Origin: Archilochus colubris
Taxonomy: Eukaryota > Chordata > Aves > Apodiformes > Trochilidae
DNA length: 64,000 nucleotides
Direction: 5' to 3'
Assembly: GCA_023079485.1 (NCBI GenBank)
Contig: CM041090.1
Coordinates: 8,306,519 to 8,370,518, forward strand
Positions 57,401-64,000 of the stretch are shown here, in pieces (the stretch's first letter is position 1; each line of letters opens with the position of its first letter). A program made the position numbers and the translations under genes. The notes beneath the pieces are model-generated. The model saw only the letters and a program-made list of their open reading frames with translations. It was not told the origin of the DNA and searched no databases.

Positions 57401-60112
57401 GTTTGACATGACATAGGAAAGCTACAAACACAGAAGTTAGGAGCACTGTCAAGACTACTTGGGACAGAGAAATGAATGATACAGATATTAAAACAGCCTG
57501 AAGAAATAAAACGGAGTTTGAAGAAAAATTCACTCTAAATTCTAAGGAGAAACTTGGGGAACACCAGTAGTGGGAAAAAAAAAAAAGCCAGATGATAGAA
57601 AATTCGCAATTCATGATGAGTATAAAAGCACTGCTGCAATTTTGAATTGATTATACAAAGACTTTATACTACAGCAGAATAGAGCTTTCCTTCTCTCCAG
57701 ACATGGCATCTGTGTGACTAGGTTACAAGAATTTTGATCATTCTGAGTATGCTCGCTTTTGTTTTTTTTTTCTTCAGAAAAATGCTGACAAATAGGAGGG
57801 AATTACAGAAAACAACAGTTTCTTTTCATGGATGAGAAAACTTTGATGAAGGAAGAAACATGATGTATACTTGGTCAGATTAAATGAAAACAAGTATGTG
57901 TCTAAATAAATTTGAAAACAGTCTATCAGTATTCTTCAGTACTGAAGAATATAATCAGCAAGAGACAAAAGGAGCATTCATAATTTTTCCAGAGCACTGG
58001 AAAAGGAGTACTGTAAGGAAATATCTGTCTGGTGTTACATGATGGAAAAGAGCTCTTTTATGCTTCTTTTAAGTCTTAAAATGTCAGACTGACAATAATC
58101 TGCAGTGTATCAACTGAATTACTTGTGAATACCTAAGATGTCTAACATCAATTGAGGCACATTAAGTTGACTTTGATTGCTATTATCTAAGTACATAAAA
58201 CCAGACTTGTAGGGGTCTAAAGATACACTAAAGACAAAGGATAAGAAAACAGCCAGAAGACTGCTAAGGGCAGGCAAGTGAATTTCCTGCAATTTTACAG
58301 AAGAATAAATGTAAAAACAAAGGAAGTAGAAGATAGAAAACTGTGCAGAACAGCTACACACACGAGATTTCTCATTTCTCCCTTATACTGACCAATAGCA
58401 ATTGTGAGTATATATTCTATATCAAAGGATACCCAGTGATCCATAAAAATGCAGCCACAGTATCTGAGTATTTTCACAAAAGTTAAGGTATATCATTAAC
58501 ATTCTGTAAGTTCTGTAACTGCCTACAGCTCAAATTATGGAAGTCCCAAGGAAAAAATATTTGCTTCTCAAATTATAAAGCAAAAGTTCCCTAAATAACT
58601 CAACTTTCACCGTGTGTAAGGGCCCTGATATCTGTCCAGCAGCAAACACTTTTGAAATCAACAAGCAGAACATCTGAACTTTTCCAATATGGATTTAAAC
58701 TTTCTCCCAATAAATTTTAGGCAAAATCAGACAGTAAAATGAATGTGGTTATAACTACAAAAGTAAACCTGCACTTTCCCTTAAGTCCAAATGCAAACCA
58801 CCATCGACCGCAGAAGATGAAGGACTACAGCATTCACTACTAACTCCTACATGACAGTTTCCTTCAAATTCAGCCATCCATTGGGTGAATTTTGTATTTT
58901 AAATATTTATATGCATTTCATCACTTCTGCTCACATAGACAAGGAGATGAAGGATATTCCCACTGCTCAATTCAGACCCTCAAAATGTGAATCACAGTAA
59001 GGCTATAAATTCAGGGACCAGAGACAGGTATGGAAAATCCGATATTGTGAATAGTCCTAAAATAATCTATTCCATTACAAGATAAAAAGTCACTATACAT
59101 CACTGAAAAAACTACAGTAACCAGTTTGATTCTGATTTAGTATTCAAAAGGCAGAAGTGAGCGGGTAAACCGAGTAATTTTTCTTAAAACATAATAATGA
59201 ATTTCTGAACTTTCTAGATTATCTTTTAATATATGCATTATTTTAATTTAATCAATACCATTTTAAGTTAATAAATAATTTAAAAATTCAATTACATTAA
59301 TTCTTAGGGCTGCAAATACTCTCAGGATCTAGCTTTACCTTGTACAGTACAATGGCAGTCTTGTGTTTATACTCAGAAAAGAAAGCAGAAAAATGTGTTT
59401 TCTAGTTGAAAGTACAGGAGGATTAAGGAGAAGTAGGACTGAATCATCCCAGATGAAATATGACTGGAGGGACTATTCTCTGTACTGTCAGGAACAATGC
59501 TAAAATGTCTTCTAGTATCAGGTTCAGTTGTTACAAGTTTTTAAATAATTTCTTAAAGATGACATCTAATATCACAATGTCATGATCACATCATTTCATT
59601 ATCAGTTCAGTAATGAGAAGAGAGCATGCTGGATGAACACCACACAGGGAAGAGATTAAACCAGCTTTCTACTTCAATGCAAGTTTTCCAGAAGGCTTGC
59701 TATTGAACACTTCATGTTGACATAATTATTTTTTCCATTTTGAATTGTCTGTCTTGTTGACCCAAAAGACATACAGGGCCAAAGCTTATGCTTCTTCATA
59801 GTTTTTGTTATGTCACATACTGGGAAACTAGTTTCCTTTCCTTAAAAACATTTGTGTGGATGAATAATGTAATAAAGCCTATTACAAGAACCTTATCATT
59901 TCCACAGTCAAACAAAAACAGAGACTCAGTCTCTCTACTGTGATTTAAGTTTAGTCTTGCAAGTTAATCCAACTTAAATGAGTGAAAATGGAGTAAATAC
60001 TGCCCTGAAAAATTCTTAAGTATGGAAATAATTAGACAGTCAGTACTCTTAATTATGGTATAACCAGTTGACATCTTGCACACCTATTACATTTTTAAAA
60101 ACCACAGTTTTT

Positions 60113-60205
60113 AATCAGTTATTAATTATTTTTATATTATTAACTATATAGTATATAGTTTTATATATATATATTATATAGTTTTAATTATATAGTATAA
60201 AGACA
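60113..60205 (+). repeat. AT-rich microsatellite
   Basis: Runs of TATATA and ATATAGTTTTA-type units (TATAGTTTTATATATATATA, ...). Confidence 0.75.
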
Positions 60206-61757
60206 CTTTATCAACTCATGTAATTTTTTTAATGACTCAGTGCAAGATAAAAACCAATTAAACAAATCATTGCCAACTTTTTAAAATAATTAGTTTGAGG
60301 AACAGCAATGAAGCCATGGGAGGAAAATAACAGGTGTTTATGAGAAGTGCTCTCATTTGTTTGTTTCTTATCCCAAGTGTTGCTTGAGATCCTGTGGCTA
60401 ATTTTTGGGACTGGCTGCAAAGCTTCCCTTGGCACCACTGCCTAGGCTCAGCTCCACATAAAGTTAAATAAGAAAAACAGAAGCAGAAATGCAGCCCTCC
60501 TTTTATACAGTGCTAGGAATATAACCTTCTAAAAAACGTGGTTTACAGGTAAGAGATAAACTCAACCAACACACTTTCTACTTCTGTGTTGCTGTAACAA
60601 AGTGAAATTCAATTTCATTAACAAGGCAACTGTGGTCATCTTACACAGTTCCCATTTTCTGATACACAGACCCTTACGTTTTAGTTACTTAAAGCTTCTA
60701 GGATAAAAAAATAAGTCCTCAGAGGTAACGTGGAGGTAAACTTTTTTCACATATTTGTGAAGTTACACCAACGTCAAACAACAAGCTAAAAATTATTTTT
60801 AGATTCCTAACACAAAAAAGTTAAACTGCTGCCACGGTTGACAGAACACATTTTTAAGTAAAAAGCATTGTAGGGAGGTTATAATGAACTCAAATCGACT
60901 CTAAGCTGAAAGTTTAAGGAACTGAAAAGTTGTATGATCACATAAGAGAAACCTAAATATATTAAATTATGGAAATAGGCACTTCAGACACTCAATCTTA
61001 ATTCTGCCCTTTAGTGAACATAAACACACCAAAAAAGTATGTGATCTTAAAAGTTAATATTAATCTATTTTGGAACCATAAATACCAAAATACTTCAATG
61101 GCAATCACACAGCCACTTCCTGTTACAACTCATGGCCACAAGGTTATTCAGGCAAGTTTCTGGTTTGTTTTGGGTTTTTTTCCCCTTACCTTAGCTCCTT
61201 AAAAATGGAATGTAACCAGATTTTCTGTGCAATATTTACTGCTGCAGGCCACCTCTGTGCCCGCTGAGCCTTTTTAGAAAATGTGGTGTCAAGCAAAGCA
61301 ATATTTGGTTTTGCATAGCATTTTTTGCCCCTGCTATCTGCCTCTAACACTCTAATATATAATGCAGTAGCTGTCAATGCAGTAGTTTGCATGGGAGAGT
61401 TATGTGATCTCTCTTATCCCACTTTTCCTTGTGCAGGACACAACAAAAGCCACATAGATTTTTGCTTAGCAGTGCTGTACTGCAGTGCTTAAGAAAAGCC
61501 CAAAAGCTGTTAGAATTTTGTTTTGCAAGGGGACTCTAAATCCATTACACTATACCACATTTTAATGTGAAAATAATTTAGAGACAGAGTAATTCTCTTG
61601 TACTATACTCTCTATTGCTTTTGTGCTCTGAAGTTGTGTATCACTTGACCAGTTCAGAGATACTGCAAAGTTACAAAGGAAATTTCAGAAACCAACTCCC
61701 TCCCCCGGATTCATACATTTCTACACCAAAGAGCAGATTTTTCTTATTCCAGGACTA

Positions 61758-61961
<204 letters not shown>

Positions 61962-63381
61962 CTATACATACAGGGAATGGTAAAATCTCTCATGGCTTTT
62001 AATACAAAGATTCTAAATTATTATTTTTAACCAACATGTAACAGAGTGATTCAACTATCCATCATAATATTTTTGGAAATGGAAACTGAAATTATCTTCT
62101 CCATCTCTTGACCTGGAACAGCAAATAAGAATTTACAGTTACTCATTCATAACACGGTTTATTTTGAGATATAAATATAATGCTTCGACACATTAATAGA
62201 GTGTTCACCTTTAAATTCAGGTTACATGGTGATTACAGTAACTTTGGTTTCTGTGCTCCACTTTTTAACAGTCTGAAAGTGCAAGAACCACTGATTTCTA
62301 AGCTTATCTACTAAAAGATGCAATAATACACCCACCACAGCAACAGAGATTATCTATAAACATCAGTAGGATTGTGCATAACAGTTTCAAGGTTGAACTA
62401 AGAGGGCTCAATAAATCTATCATATAAATTCAATGACTTACAATATTGGAGAACTCATTATACTAGAGAAGCATTTCATTTGACTTGCATCCATTTTTAA
62501 AATTGTATTTTAAACCAGTTTTCAAACTGGTAAAAATTTGACAAAAGCAGAGAATCTATTTAGTCTCAGTATGATTATATAACCCTTCATACACTACTGT
62601 GGGCTAGCACAACAACAGAACATCTACTTAGAGCTCAAAATCAGCTGTGTTACATGAAGTACATTCATTTATTACATAGTAAAGCGTCCAACTGCAGAAA
62701 TTAGTCAGATCAACTTAGCTACGCTTATTCTAGCAAATAAACATCTTTCAAAAACTTTGTGGCACATTTGTGTTTCTGAAGTATTGGGGAGGAATAAATT
62801 CTTTTGGTAACTGTTGGCTAGAAGCTTATTATTATCACAAAACTAAATCTGAGCAATATACTAATTAAAGCTCAAAATACTGCTGATGGTCATAAAAACA
62901 TGAAGAACATTTTAAGACTTACTACCAACTCAGATTAATCCTCAGGTATAGCTGAGGCTTAGCACTACTATGTAACTTCTAATTAAGAGAAAGCTCATGT
63001 AAAAGCCTCTTCCAAAGTGCAGGGAGAACAGAAACTGCCTGCAAGCACCATCATACAGAGGTATCCAAGGATTACTTAAGAAGGGGTGAAGCCAAAGACT
63101 CTGTCTTCTTGTCTCCTTTCTTTACTCTTTCCTTCCACTTTCTGTTTTCAATTATCTTGTCTTTATTAAAATCACATCTTTTTAGTTTCCCTGTGTGGAC
63201 CATGGCACTCTACTTAGGTGGGCTACAACTAACTGGAGGATTGCTGGTATATGAACACTGTGAACAAGCACAAGAAGAGAACACACATAACATCTCAGAC
63301 CTATACGTAAATGAACTATTAAGTCTGATTTTTAACTTACATTTTGAAAGCATGTGAATTACAGTAGTAAAAAGCACTGTA

Positions 63382-63648
63382 ATCATAGAACCATGGAATC
63401 CTATAATGCTTTAAGTCAGAAGGACTATTAAGATCATCTAGTTCCAACAATCCAACATGGACAGGGACACCCCCCACTAAAGCAGGTTGCTCAAAGCCCC
63501 ATCCAATCTGGCCTTGAACACTTCCAAAAATGGGGTGACCTCTGGGTGACCCCTGTCAATGTCCCACCACCCTCACACTAATAATTCCTTCCTAATATCT
63601 AGTCTAAATCTGCCCTCTCCTAGTTTGGAACCATCACCCTTCATCATG
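63382..63648 (-). mobile_element. CR1 LINE, 3' end, minus strand
   Basis: Minus-strand CR1 3' tail (ATCATAGAACCATGGAATCC at its 3' end), the region complementary to GGCCAGATTGGATGGGGCTT, and the RFRLD/FRLDI-coding part (CTAATATCTAGTCTAAATCT in plus reading). The match stops near 63648. Confidence 0.9.
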
Positions 63649-63869
63649 GAATTTTGGTCAATTCCTCCTGTAGTTAGAACAGTTTCTAGGACTCAAACAT
63701 TTCTTCACTAAACCACCCAGCCTTGATTTGAAGGATTTAAGAGGGAGAAAATACATCATCATTTAATTTAGTAGAGTTTTTGAGGAGCTATTCACACTTA
63801 TCATTATGTATTTGTTGCATTCCTAGTGTTTCTTACTAATAATTTCTGTGGGACAATGTGAACAGAATC

Positions 63870-64000
63870 TCGCCACCTCTGTGAAGGATAACAAAAAGTC
63901 CTTCTACAGACACATTAGCACCAAAAGAAGGGGCAAGGAAAACATCCATTCTTTACTGGAAATGGGTGGGAATATAGTTGTCAAAGATGAAGAAAAGGCT
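63870..64000 (+). mobile_element. CR1 LINE, internal ORF2 segment, runs off the window
   Basis: Plus-strand sequence with the CR1 linker between endonuclease and reverse transcriptase: AACAAAAAGTCCTTCTACAG, ACATTAGCACCAAAAGAAGG, then GATGAAGAAAAGGCT at the window end. It is decayed and continues beyond 64000. Confidence 0.72.

Overview
The window looks like avian nuclear DNA. It is AT-rich, intron-dominated vertebrate sequence with many CR1 LINE fragments ending in the bird-type tandem (ATTCTATG)-like tail, one solo-LTR-like element, and no bacterial-style gene packing. I cannot name the species. A songbird is possible, because of the LTR style and the tRNA-Ile-derived repeat, but this is inference.

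The window lies inside one gene on the minus strand: gephyrin (GPHN), the inhibitory-synapse scaffold and molybdenum-cofactor enzyme. Five constitutive exons and one alternative cassette exon are readable with exact GT-AG borders. In transcription order (high to low coordinate) they are: 61764-61856 (residues 68-98, the TTGGTG loop of the MogA-like G domain), 35617-35711 (99-129), 31493-31559 (to residue 152), 27097-27369 (153-243, end of G domain plus proline-rich linker), 25714-25821 (36-residue cassette of the C2/C3 type) and 18106-18240 (244-288, linker with the 268/270 phosphosites). The five constitutive exons join in frame without gaps. The first exons (residues 1-67) lie beyond 64000. 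The E-domain exons lie below position 1, or are too short for me to see in 1-18105.

All the rest is intron. By region: 1-18105, a mostly plain AT-rich intron with one CR1 tail at 6.5 kb and a weak LTR-like patch at 5.4-5.8 kb. 18.5-23.6 kb, the repeat-rich intron: a plus-strand CR1 with an internal deletion, then a long minus-strand CR1 with decayed endonuclease and reverse-transcriptase frames. A 469-bp element is inserted in that second CR1. 25.7-35.7 kb, the exon cluster. 35.7-61.8 kb, a 26-kb intron holding two CR1 tails, a 485-bp solo-LTR candidate at 45.2 kb and a degenerate minisatellite at 50.9-51.5 kb. 61.9-64.0 kb, the upstream intron with two CR1 fragments in opposite orientation.

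The most unusual object is the element at 22790-23258. It has TG...CA ends, perfect 55-bp terminal inverted repeats and a 6-bp target duplication (GAAGTC), and it carries three tRNA-Ile(UAU)-like units, two of them still with an intron-like insert. The second most interesting is the gephyrin cassette exon, whose sequence mixes features of the mammalian C2 and C3 cassettes and carries a cluster of YCAY (Nova-type) tetramers.
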